NCBI RefSeq assembly: GCF_016908975.1 | Contig: NZ_JAFBEX010000002.1 | Span: 62,001-126,000, forward strand | DNA: 64,000 bases | Origin: Neobacillus cucumis | GTDB lineage: Bacteria > Bacillota > Bacilli > Bacillales > Cytobacillaceae | Direction of reading: 5' to 3' | Program-made: the position numbers and the translations under genes | Shown: positions 26,982 through 34,754 of the stretch, one piece after another | Layout of the letters: each line of letters begins with the position of its first letter | Position numbering within the stretch: position 1 is the stretch's first letter | The notes under the pieces: generated by a model | The model's input: only the letters and a program-made list of their open reading frames with translations | Database searches by the model: none | Told to the model about the DNA's origin: nothing

Positions 26982-27042
26982 TTGACATTTAGTATACAAT
27001 TGTATACAGTAGGAATATAAAGTCATGTATACGTTTGTATAC
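26982..27042 (+). promoter_or_regulatory. Promoter with twin 16-bp palindromic operators
   Basis: TTGACA (26982-26987) is followed at 15 bp by TATACA (27003-27008), or at 17 bp by TACAGT. A perfect palindrome GTATACAATTGTATAC occupies the spacer and -10 (26992-27007). A second, near-perfect copy GTATACGTTTGTATAC lies at 27027-27042, 35 bp further on. The layout is that of a repressor-controlled promoter. The regulator is unknown. Confidence 0.65.
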
Positions 27043-27061
27043 AGATGGAGGGGCCGCATAA

Positions 27062-27430
27062 ATGAGAAACGAAGAATTTAAAGCTCATAGTAAAGACAGA
27101 CATCATCGTGGAGATGGACATAAACGAAAAGACCATGATCATCACCATCGTGGTGCCAAAACATTTCGCCGAGGCAGGGCAATTGCATTTTTAGAGATGC
27201 TGAATATTAAACGTTCAACAATTAAACAACAGTTAGATGCACCTGAGTTTCAATCGATTAACCAAATCCTCGTTGGTGAATTAAAAGCGATGGATATGGT
27301 TATTAACGAGTTCGTTCAATTATTTGAACTTCACGAACATGAAGCAATGGAATCTGATCAAAAGAACACGAAACAAGAAGATACAGCTACTGAAGAAGCT
27401 TTTGATAATAGTGAGAATGCAGAAGAATAA
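27062..27430 (+). CDS. His-rich N-terminus protein, unknown
   Basis: A 122-residue protein. Residues 8-31 are rich in His, Lys and Asp (DRHHRGDGHKRKDHDHHHRG), a likely metal- or heme-binding tail. A helical core follows (about residues 36-92, GRAIAFLEMLNIKRSTIKQQ), then an acidic C-terminus. TGGAGGGG precedes the ATG. It is co-transcribed with the monooxygenase 40 bases downstream. It may be a small regulator or heme/metal-binding partner; neither is proven. Confidence 0.7.
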   Translation: MRNEEFKAHSKDRHHRGDGHKRKDHDHHHRGAKTFRRGRAIAFLEMLNIKRSTIKQQLDAPEFQSINQILVGELKAMDMVINEFVQLFELHEHEAMESDQKNTKQEDTATEEAFDNSENAEE

Positions 27431-27469
27431 GCAATTTATATTTATTAATAAAGGATAGGGGATGTTTAG

Positions 27470-27790
27470 ATGTTCGTTCAGTTAAAAAAGTTTATCGTAA
27501 CAGAAGGAAATGCCGAAAAGGTTGTCAACCAATTCAGTGGGGAAGGCATGCTTGAAAAGCAAGAAGGTTTTATTGATGTAACAGTCATGGAGAAAAAGGT
27601 TCGCCGTGGAGATGAAGAGGTTATGGTCATGATTCGGTGGGAATCAGAGGAATATTGGAAGCAGTGGGAAAAGAGTGAAGCGCATATTGCAGGCCATAGA
27701 GCAAAATTGGGTAAACCAAAACCTGAGCATATTATTAGCTCGGAAGGTGGATTATATCATATAAAAGCGGTAAAAAATGCAGTTAATTAA
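27470..27790 (+). CDS. Antibiotic-biosynthesis-monooxygenase-fold protein, heme-degrading type (HmoA/IsdG-like)
   Basis: A 106-residue ABM-fold protein. It has the ferredoxin-like order: a first strand MFVQLKKFIVTEGNAEKVVNQF, a helix, then strands EGFIDVTVMEKKV and EEVMVMIRWES, and the aromatic helix YWKQWEKSEAHIAGH. The conserved Trp and His near residues 67-77 fit IsdG/HmoA enzymes, which break down heme to release iron. AGGGGATG lies before the ATG. The pairing with a His-rich protein supports heme handling. Confidence 0.8.
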   Translation: MFVQLKKFIVTEGNAEKVVNQFSGEGMLEKQEGFIDVTVMEKKVRRGDEEVMVMIRWESEEYWKQWEKSEAHIAGHRAKLGKPKPEHIISSEGGLYHIKAVKNAVN

Positions 27791-27877
27791 GTAGTATAAA
27801 TAAAAAAAGCCCTCAAACGGGGTTGACTGATTATTAAAAAAATAATAAAATAAGGAAAATTTAAAAAATAAACACAA

Positions 27878-28112
27878 TGAATGGGAGTATTAAGGGATCA
27901 TTATTGTCTAGAGAGCTGTCGGCTGGTGAAAGACAGTCAATAACTCCCCCAACTCACCCAGGAGTGGTAAGGCTGATATGTAGGTCTTAACGGTTGATTG
28001 CCGTCATAAAGTCATTAAGTGGATTCATTTGCGTTTTAATGAATCAAAAAGAGTGGTACCACGTAGGCAAAGCCTGTCGTCTCTTATGAGATGATAGGCT
28101 TTTTTATTTGAA
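27878..28112 (+). promoter_or_regulatory. T-box leader, leucine specific (predicted)
   Basis: The conserved T-box sequence GAGTGGTACCACG (28051-28063) lies upstream of a terminator (stem AGCCTGTCGTCTC, then T6, about 28070-28112). A long Stem I precedes it and contains AACTCACCC. The CTC at 27953-27955 is the likely leucine specifier. Uncharged tRNA-Leu would stabilise the antiterminator and turn on leuA. Confidence 0.92.
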
Positions 28113-28152
28113 AAATTAATTTTATTAAAACTTATAAAGGGTGGTCAACGAA

Positions 28153-29853
28153 ATGAGAAATGTTGAAAAGTATTCTAGAGGGTATTTTATGCCTCCGGTA
28201 AAAAGTATGAAATGGGCAGAGAAGGAATACATAGAGGAAGCTCCTTTATGGTGCAGTGTAGATTTGCGGGATGGAAATCAAGCGTTGATCGTACCGATGA
28301 GTCTGGAAGAGAAGCTTGAATATTTTCAATTACTTTTGGAAGTAGGGTTCAAGGAAATTGAAGTTGGTTTCCCTGCTGCATCTGAAACGGAATATGCTTT
28401 TTTACGGACATTGATTGAACAAGAATTAATACCTGATGATGTGACCATTCAAGTGTTAACGCAGTCAAGAGAGCATATTATTGAAAAAACGTTTGAAGCA
28501 CTTCAAGGTGTAAATAAGGCAGTAGTTCACCTTTATAATTCAACATCAGTGGCACAGCGTGAGCAGGTTTTTAGAAAAAACGAGGAAGAAATTATCGACA
28601 TTGCGGTGACTGGAGCAAAATTGGTTAAAAAATATGCTGAGGAAACAAAAGGGAATTTCCAGTTTCAATATTCACCGGAAAGCTTTACAGGTACAGAAAT
28701 GGAGTTTGCGCTTGAAATATGTAACAGAGTCCTTGATGTTTGGCAGCCAACTGCGGACAACAAGGTGATTATCAATCTGCCAGCGACAGTTTCGATGTCA
28801 ATGCCTCATGTATATGCCAGCCAAATCGAATACATGAGTGAACAGTTAAGCTACCGTGACAATGTCATTCTTTCACTTCATCCGCACAATGACAGGGGAA
28901 CGGGCGTTGCAGATGCAGAGTTGGGAATGCTTGCTGGGGCACAGAGAGTCGAAGGAACACTGTTTGGTAATGGCGAAAGAACAGGTAATGTAGACATCGT
29001 AACACTTGCCTTAAACATGTTTTCGCATGGTGTCAATCCAAAGCTTAATTTTGAAAATATCTATAAAATCCTTGCCAAGTATGAAAAATTAACAAGAATG
29101 AAGGTACATGAAAGACACCCATATGGTGGTGAACTGGTCTTTACTGCATTTTCCGGGTCCCATCAGGATGCCATTGCAAAGGGTATGAAATGGCGTGAGG
29201 AGAAAGAAGATCAGTATTGGTCCGTACCTTATCTATTAATCGATCCAAAAGATATTGGCAGACAGTATGAAGGGGATATTATTCGTATTAATAGCCAATC
29301 CGGTAAAGGTGGAATCGGATATATACTAATGCAGAATTATGGTCTTGATTTGCCTGCCGAAATGCGTGAAAGCTTTGGATATAGTGTAAAAAATGTATCA
29401 GACCGTAAGCATAAGGAACTAATGCCCAATGAAATCTATGACATTTTCTTAAAAGAATATGTGAATATTAAAACCCCGATCGAGTTTATCAATTACAAAT
29501 TTACTCAAAATGATGATTATGAAACGAATGTTTCGATTAAAATTAATGATGAAGTTCACGAATTTAACGCTGTAGGAAATGGTAGACTGGATGCCATCAG
29601 CAATGGTCTTGGAAGCATTTTAGGTATCGATTTTAAAGATTTAGTGTATAAGGAGCATGCATTGGAAATTGGATCGAAAGCAAATGCCGTATCCTATGTA
29701 GGAATTACTGCCTTAGATGGGACCGTTTATTGGGGATGCGGAATTGATGTTGACATTATGACCTCTTCCATAAAAGCTTTGTTCAGTGCAGTGAATAATA
29801 TGGTAACAAGTGTAAATCCTTCAATAGAAAATGGCTTCACATTTTCAAAATAA
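28153..29853 (+). CDS. leuA: 2-isopropylmalate synthase (LeuA2 type)
   Basis: It condenses acetyl-CoA with 2-oxoisovalerate as the first committed step of leucine synthesis. The N-terminal HMGL-like barrel carries the metal motif DLRDGNQAL (about residues 34-42 of the 566-residue form) and the HPHNDRGTGVADAE signature. The C-terminal LeuA dimer/regulatory domain follows (about residues 430-566). The ATG at 28153 has AAAGGGTGG upstream; an in-frame GTG at 28141 overlaps that site. Unusually, the other leu genes do not follow: the gene stands alone under its own T-box. Confidence 0.93.
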   Translation: MRNVEKYSRGYFMPPVKSMKWAEKEYIEEAPLWCSVDLRDGNQALIVPMSLEEKLEYFQLLLEVGFKEIEVGFPAASETEYAFLRTLIEQELIPDDVTIQVLTQSREHIIEKTFEALQGVNKAVVHLYNSTSVAQREQVFRKNEEEIIDIAVTGAKLVKKYAEETKGNFQFQYSPESFTGTEMEFALEICNRVLDVWQPTADNKVIINLPATVSMSMPHVYASQIEYMSEQLSYRDNVILSLHPHNDRGTGVADAELGMLAGAQRVEGTLFGNGERTGNVDIVTLALNMFSHGVNPKLNFENIYKILAKYEKLTRMKVHERHPYGGELVFTAFSGSHQDAIAKGMKWREEKEDQYWSVPYLLIDPKDIGRQYEGDIIRINSQSGKGGIGYILMQNYGLDLPAEMRESFGYSVKNVSDRKHKELMPNEIYDIFLKEYVNIKTPIEFINYKFTQNDDYETNVSIKINDEVHEFNAVGNGRLDAISNGLGSILGIDFKDLVYKEHALEIGSKANAVSYVGITALDGTVYWGCGIDVDIMTSSIKALFSAVNNMVTSVNPSIENGFTFSK

Positions 29854-29883
29854 GTAAGTAAAGAAAATCCCTAGTTAGTAATG

Positions 29884-29940
29884 TGGGCAGCTGCGTTAAC
29901 TGTGCTTAACAGGTTAATGTGGCAGCCCTTTATTTTTGAT
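29884..29940 (+). terminator. Terminator of leuA
   Basis: An imperfect hairpin (GGGCAGCTGCGTTAAC against GTTAATGTGGCAGCCC) is followed by TTTATTTTT. Confidence 0.7.
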
Positions 29941-29946
29941 TAAAGA

Positions 29947-30130
29947 GGCTGTGTTAAAGGTCATTGTTGATCTTTTAACGATGTTGATTGAGGTGGAAGG
30001 CGCGAGACTCCTGCGGGAGTACGGGGCAGGGGAGACCCTGCAGGCGCGAAAGCGCTTAGGAGGCTCCCCGGCAAGCCCGCGGAAAGGGAAGCGCCTGGAA
30101 CGGAAATCAACATCCAAGTTTAACACAGCC
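29947..30130. repeat. Dispersed ~185-bp GC-rich repeat, copy 2
   Basis: It begins GGCTGTGTTAAA and ends TTTAACACAGCC, a perfect 12-bp terminal inverted repeat. The interior is strongly GC rich with nested complementary blocks (for example GGAACGGAAATCAACA near the end opposite TGTTGATT near the start). It is collinear with copy 1 at 26142-26326, with scattered substitutions. Confidence 0.9.
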
Positions 30131-30203
30131 TTTAGCAAGAGATTCCTCAAGTTTTACTATTTTCAGGTCTGAACGGTATAATCAGATATGGGAGTTGAAT
30201 GGA

Positions 30204-31364
30204 ATGAACAAAAAAGACATTGCTAATATTCGAAAACAATTTAAGCTAGATAACTACAACCTGCAAATCAGAGAAATCTTTAATGTGTATGTACAGAAAG
30301 AATCAGGCGAGATTTACCATCAAGTCAGTCAGCCGTTTCAAATGCTAGAACAAGAAGCACAAGAATTGTTTTTAGCCAACTTTAAAAAAGTATTAACAGG
30401 TCAACTTGATGCTAAACTGTTTGAGCTGAAATTCATGAGGGATGTGGAAGACAGCACCCAAATGTTCCTTTTCGATGGATTGCAACAAGAAACAACGGAA
30501 GATTGGAAAGAATATATGCTCGAAATCGTCGTGAAAATGTTTTCTGCCACCGTTTATGAATTTGATACAGTGGTGACGTTTATCCGCGGGGAATATCGAA
30601 AACCGACCAAGAAACGGAATGCGGAATCAGAAGAAGGCGGGGATGACCAGGTCTATTCCAACGCGTTTATCCTATGCAGTCTTAATAAAACAGATGTGCC
30701 GAAAAAAGCCTTGATGTTTGATTATATCGAGAAGGAATTCAAATCATATAATGTCTTTGATCCGATTATTAATTTAGATTCACCATTAACTGGGTTTCTC
30801 TTCCCTGCTTTAAATGACAATGCAGCAGATGTAAACCATATTCTCTACTATACAGGGAAAGCAAATCAACCAGATTATAAATTTATGGAAGAAGTGCTTA
30901 ATTGTGAAGAGATTATAACGGCTCAGGAAGATAAGGACTGTTTCGATTTTATTTTAAAAGAAGTGATCGGAGACCAAGTGGATTCCCGAGTGATTTCCAA
31001 TGTGTATGAGGAAATCGATAAGCTGGTTCAGGAGAATCAAGAGAATGAAGAAAGTGAAATCCCTACGTTAGATACACGGGATATCGAGCGCATCTTAACT
31101 GTAAGTGGCGTTGAAAATGTGGAGACGGCCAAAGTAGAACATGCCTTTAAAACAGTCGTGGATGATGAAAAACATGAATTCAAAGCAACTAGTTTAGTTC
31201 CTAAAACCATCAAAATCGAGACAAAAGTGGCCAATGTAACAATCAACCCGACTGACCTGAAATACGTTAAATATATAACGTTCCAAGGAAAACGGTGTCT
31301 ATTGTTGGAAATTGATGAAGAGGTAGTTGTGGAAGGATTTAGACTAGAAACAGTTACAATCTAA
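30204..31364 (+). CDS. DUF4317 protein
   Basis: A protein of about 386 residues that begins with the DUF4317 hallmark MNKKDIANIRKQFK. It continues with the family-like segments REIFNVYVQKESGEIYH and LNCEEIITAQEDKDCFDFILKEVIGDQVDSR. The ATG at 30204 has GGGAG nine bases upstream; a TTG at 30195 is less likely. The function is unknown. It is a single-gene unit between the GC-rich repeat and a terminator. Confidence 0.88.
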   Translation: MNKKDIANIRKQFKLDNYNLQIREIFNVYVQKESGEIYHQVSQPFQMLEQEAQELFLANFKKVLTGQLDAKLFELKFMRDVEDSTQMFLFDGLQQETTEDWKEYMLEIVVKMFSATVYEFDTVVTFIRGEYRKPTKKRNAESEEGGDDQVYSNAFILCSLNKTDVPKKALMFDYIEKEFKSYNVFDPIINLDSPLTGFLFPALNDNAADVNHILYYTGKANQPDYKFMEEVLNCEEIITAQEDKDCFDFILKEVIGDQVDSRVISNVYEEIDKLVQENQENEESEIPTLDTRDIERILTVSGVENVETAKVEHAFKTVVDDEKHEFKATSLVPKTIKIETKVANVTINPTDLKYVKYITFQGKRCLLLEIDEEVVVEGFRLETVTI

Positions 31365-31369
31365 TGTTT

Positions 31370-31399
31370 AAGAGAGCTGATGATATCAGCTCTCTTTTG
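31370..31399 (+). terminator. Terminator of the DUF4317 gene
   Basis: A perfect stem AAGAGAGCTGA/TCAGCTCTCTT is followed by TTTGT. Confidence 0.85.
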
Positions 31400-31625
31400 T
31401 TGGTAAAAAAATGACGGAATCTAAGTATTCTTAATTAGCGAAAGTTGAACATGTATAGTTGTTTCTTTTGAAATCTCCACTTTGACATGATATTTTTCCT
31501 TGATGCTTTATGATTGTTTGTACAAAGGAAAATCTAATTGTTATGCCGTAAGGTACTTTGAATGAAATATTGCTTTTTGCAGAAAATAATTTATCAGAGC
31601 GGTTAACAAAAAGGGAGGTACAATC

Positions 31626-31838
31626 ATGCCCAAAGTAGAGGTTTCCTGTGCGATTTCAAACTGTACATTTTATGGAGAAGGGAATGTTTGCACAGCTGAA
31701 AAAATAATGGTTGAACTAGATAGCCATGCAAGATATGATACAGAAATGTCGTCAGAGTTAGGTGAAAAGAATCATCAGGATGCAGCTAGCTATTCGGCTG
31801 AAACTTGTTGTAAGACGTTTAAACCAAAGAAAAGCTGA
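31626..31838 (+). CDS. DUF1540 protein
   Basis: A 70-residue protein with the DUF1540 cysteine pattern: CAISNCTFYGEGNVCTAEKI at the N-terminus and CCKTF near the end. The spacing implies a bound metal ion. AGGGAGG precedes the ATG. A terminator follows at 31932-31973. Function unknown. Confidence 0.85.
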   Translation: MPKVEVSCAISNCTFYGEGNVCTAEKIMVELDSHARYDTEMSSELGEKNHQDAASYSAETCCKTFKPKKS

Positions 31839-31931
31839 TCAAAGGTATAAAGTAACATAATATTTGACTATAATGAAGAAATATATCGCAAAAACTCTCA
31901 TAATTGTAAATATTTTAGAAAATCATCATAA

Positions 31932-31973
31932 GAACACACGACATTTTACATCAAGAATATCGTGTGTTTTTTT
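31932..31973 (+). terminator. Terminator upstream of the Wadjet operon
   Basis: ACACACGA and TCGTGTGT form a stem with an 18-base loop, followed by seven T residues. It separates the DUF1540 gene from jetA. Confidence 0.75.
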
Positions 31974-32035
31974 GATGCTATTTAATATCAAGTATGAGTA
32001 AAACCCGAATGGCCATCAGAAGTATTATTTTACAT

Positions 32036-32063
32036 TTGAATCCTATTATCTATGTTATACAAT
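32036..32063 (+). promoter_or_regulatory. Candidate promoter of the Wadjet operon
   Basis: TTGAAT (32036-32041), a 16-bp spacer and TACAAT (32058-32063) lie 31 bases before the jetA start. This is the best SigA match in the gap. Confidence 0.45.
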
Positions 32064-32094
32064 AATAGTAATTGAGTTTTATAAGGATGATGAC

Positions 32095-33585
32095 ATGTTG
32101 GAACACACGATGAAAAAAATAATCGAAGCAAGCTATTTAACAGCAGATTCTGCTGCCCACTATCGGACCATTCTTCGCTATTTTTACCATCAGCATGAGA
32201 GAATGAGAGATTTTATTGCTCCTGAAGAATTATTGGACTATATGCGGACAATCCCAGCTTTCGCTGACTATCAAGAAGAGCTGCTCCATCAACAACTATC
32301 CCAGTTAGTTAAATGGAATAACTTAATCGCTCGGCAGGATATGACCAATGCCAAAACAATCGAGGAATACAAAAAGAAAAGGTTCCGCTATCAATGTACA
32401 CCGTATACGGTTGAAATTGAGAGAATGCTGGTTCAATTAGAAAAAATCGGCGACACCTTCCAAGGATCCTTGGAGCGGTCACAGTTTGAGCGGCTGCAAC
32501 AAGCACTGACAACTCTTCAAAAAGAATTGGAACAGAATCTAAATAAACCTGCAGAAGAATATATGCGAATTTGGGAAGATGCATTTCGCTATTTTCAATC
32601 AATCCGAACCAGTACGGCCGATTATATTGCCTATATCAACAGTGAACAAACTGACCAGCGCATGCAAACAGAGGCATTTTTAGTCTATAAAAATCAATTT
32701 ACAACCTATTTACGAGATTTCATCGTCTCACTGCAAAAAACATCGCTGCAAATTCAGCAACTGTTATCAGAACTATCCTCAGACCACTTGCACGGATTTT
32801 TTAAAAAGCTGATTGAGCATCGTCAAGCTGTTCCTCGATTAGAAGACGTTTCTTCGTCTGTAGAAGATTGGCTGACGGAGTACCAGGAATATTGGTCTTC
32901 ACTCTGTCAATGGTTCCTAGGTTCCGCAGTCCATCAGAGTGAACTCGATACGCTCCAGTGGCAGACCAATGAAATGATTCGCAGAATGACGCGCTATGTG
33001 CAGCGAATTGGTGAAAGACAGCAGCATTTTCGCAGCCGGAAGAAGGACTATTTGCATCTGGCAAAATGGTTTACAGAGTGTCATAACCTAGAAGAATCTC
33101 ATAAATTGTCATCTGTTGTGTTTGGTTCGATGTCCATTCAGCATATACAGCTGGAGGAGGGGACAACTGAGAATCTTCACGTCGATACATGGGATGAAGC
33201 GCCTGTGGAATTAACCATCAAACCTCGAACGGTCCATTATCGGGAAAAAACCAAACCGGGTTCATTCAACTCCAATGAGAAACGAAAAAAAGCACAGCTA
33301 GAGCATTATTTACAAGAACGAGAACAAGAAAGAAAATTAATCGAAACGTATATCAACCAAGGAATGATTAAGCTCTCCGAGCTGCCAACCGTAGAACCAT
33401 TCATTCGAAAGGTATTACTGAGTTGGATTGGAAAATCAATGGCCAGCAAAAATCGGACCGTTAAGACCGATTACGGGCTGCAGGTCAAAGTGAAGCTTGA
33501 TCAAAATCAAACAATCACGCTAAAAGCAGAAGACGGAGATTTAGTCATGCCGGATGCAACCTTCGTGTTTGAAGAACAGAGGTGA
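32095..33585 (+). CDS. jetA: Wadjet protein JetA (DUF2397/TIGR02677)
   Basis: The kleisin-like subunit of the Wadjet anti-plasmid complex, 496 residues. The N-terminus (YLTADSAAHYRTILRYFYHQHERMRDFI) is characteristic of TIGR02677. A winged-helix-like segment follows (ELLHQQLSQLVKWNNLIARQD). The middle is helical with long coiled stretches (residues 110-340). The C-terminus is beta rich (KVKLDQNQTITLKAEDGD). It is the first of four tightly coupled genes. AAGGATGATG lies before the ATG; a second ATG at 32110 is possible. Known systems of this kind cleave circular plasmid DNA. Confidence 0.9.
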   Translation: MLEHTMKKIIEASYLTADSAAHYRTILRYFYHQHERMRDFIAPEELLDYMRTIPAFADYQEELLHQQLSQLVKWNNLIARQDMTNAKTIEEYKKKRFRYQCTPYTVEIERMLVQLEKIGDTFQGSLERSQFERLQQALTTLQKELEQNLNKPAEEYMRIWEDAFRYFQSIRTSTADYIAYINSEQTDQRMQTEAFLVYKNQFTTYLRDFIVSLQKTSLQIQQLLSELSSDHLHGFFKKLIEHRQAVPRLEDVSSSVEDWLTEYQEYWSSLCQWFLGSAVHQSELDTLQWQTNEMIRRMTRYVQRIGERQQHFRSRKKDYLHLAKWFTECHNLEESHKLSSVVFGSMSIQHIQLEEGTTENLHVDTWDEAPVELTIKPRTVHYREKTKPGSFNSNEKRKKAQLEHYLQEREQERKLIETYINQGMIKLSELPTVEPFIRKVLLSWIGKSMASKNRTVKTDYGLQVKVKLDQNQTITLKAEDGDLVMPDATFVFEEQR

Positions 33586-33590
33586 ATGAA

Positions 33591-34754
33591 TTGGAAGAAA
33601 CTCAAATCTTTGATGAAAAGGCGATGCAAGGTCTTGACTTATTGTTCCATCACTATTGGATCTTACGGGCCGACCAGCCAGAATGGTATCATCTGATTCG
33701 CGAGAGGGAAAAGGTGCTTCGCCGCTATATAAATGAAAAGTTCGGGCTACGACTGATTGTTCATCAGCATTTTATTAAACTAGAAAAAATCCCCGTTGAA
33801 CCTGAGGTATGGATGGGAATCCGGGTTTTCCAAGAACCAATTGATTATGGGATCTTTTGTTGTGCTCTTTCCTTTATAGAGGGTAAAGCAGTTGACGAAC
33901 AATTTCTGTTATCAGAGCTATGCCAAGACATCCAAACCGATTATCCAGGGGAGTTTCCATTAGATTGGACGCTATATACGCACCGAAGAGCGTTGATTAG
34001 AGCGGTTAAAGTGCTGATGGATTTTCAACTGATTCGAACCATTGATGGTGATATTGGACGTTTCGATTATAATGAGGATCAAGAGGTTTTATACGAAGCT
34101 ACAATATACAGCCGTTATTTTATGCGAACCTATCCTGATGATTTCTCCAGCTTTCAAAATTGGGAAGAGTTAGTCAGAGAGGACTGGAAATTAAATCAAG
34201 AGGATGAGCGCAGGAAGAGGGTATATCGCAAGCTGTTTTTTTCACCTGGACTAGAACGGAAAGACCTGCAGGACCCAGATTTTCTTTATATCCGAAACTT
34301 TCGAAATCGGTTAGCGGAAGATATTGAGAAACATAGTGATTATAAACTTCATGTCTATAAAAATACGGCGTTTTTATCAATCGCAGCACCGAGGCAGTAT
34401 CATCAGGTATTTCCTAATACGAAGGCATCAACAGACATTGTTTTACAAGTATCCAAGTTCATTCATACACAGCCCGACCGTTTTAAAGCGAACGAAAATG
34501 GCGAGATTTTGATGACTGAAGGAGAGTTCGAACAGGTTATCGATGAATTACGTCAAGCAAAAGCGACCGGCTGGTCGAAATATTTTCGAGAAAATAGTAC
34601 AAGCGGAGTCCGTTCAGAGATACTGGCGGCGATGAAGGAATGGATGATGGTTGAAGTGGAGGAGGAAACCTCGCTCATCCGGTTTAAGTCGTTACTAGGA
34701 GTTTTGACTGGCGAGTATCCAGTTGATTTTGTGAAGGGAGAGGCGGAACAATGA
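33591..34754 (+). CDS. jetB: Wadjet protein JetB (DUF2398/TIGR02678)
   Basis: The KITE-like winged-helix subunit that binds the kleisin, about 387 residues. The N-terminal part LDLLFHHYWILRADQPEWYHLIR and the middle GIFCCALSFIEGKAVDEQFLLSEL match TIGR02678. I favour the TTG at 33591 because GAGGTG lies six bases before it. A GTG at 33582 overlaps the jetA stop (GTGA) but has no ribosome site. The end overlaps jetC by four bases. Confidence 0.88.
   Translation: MEETQIFDEKAMQGLDLLFHHYWILRADQPEWYHLIREREKVLRRYINEKFGLRLIVHQHFIKLEKIPVEPEVWMGIRVFQEPIDYGIFCCALSFIEGKAVDEQFLLSELCQDIQTDYPGEFPLDWTLYTHRRALIRAVKVLMDFQLIRTIDGDIGRFDYNEDQEVLYEATIYSRYFMRTYPDDFSSFQNWEELVREDWKLNQEDERRKRVYRKLFFSPGLERKDLQDPDFLYIRNFRNRLAEDIEKHSDYKLHVYKNTAFLSIAAPRQYHQVFPNTKASTDIVLQVSKFIHTQPDRFKANENGEILMTEGEFEQVIDELRQAKATGWSKYFRENSTSGVRSEILAAMKEWMMVEVEEETSLIRFKSLLGVLTGEYPVDFVKGEAEQ

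Noticed and set aside
26856-27059. Minus-strand frame of 67 codons upstream of the His-rich protein
   Set aside because: It runs through the promoter and both palindromes, has no ribosome site, and its product looks random.
29936-30172. Frames on both strands through the GC-rich repeat
   Set aside because: The same frames occur in the other repeat copy with substitutions that do not preserve protein sequence, and the region is structured non-coding DNA.
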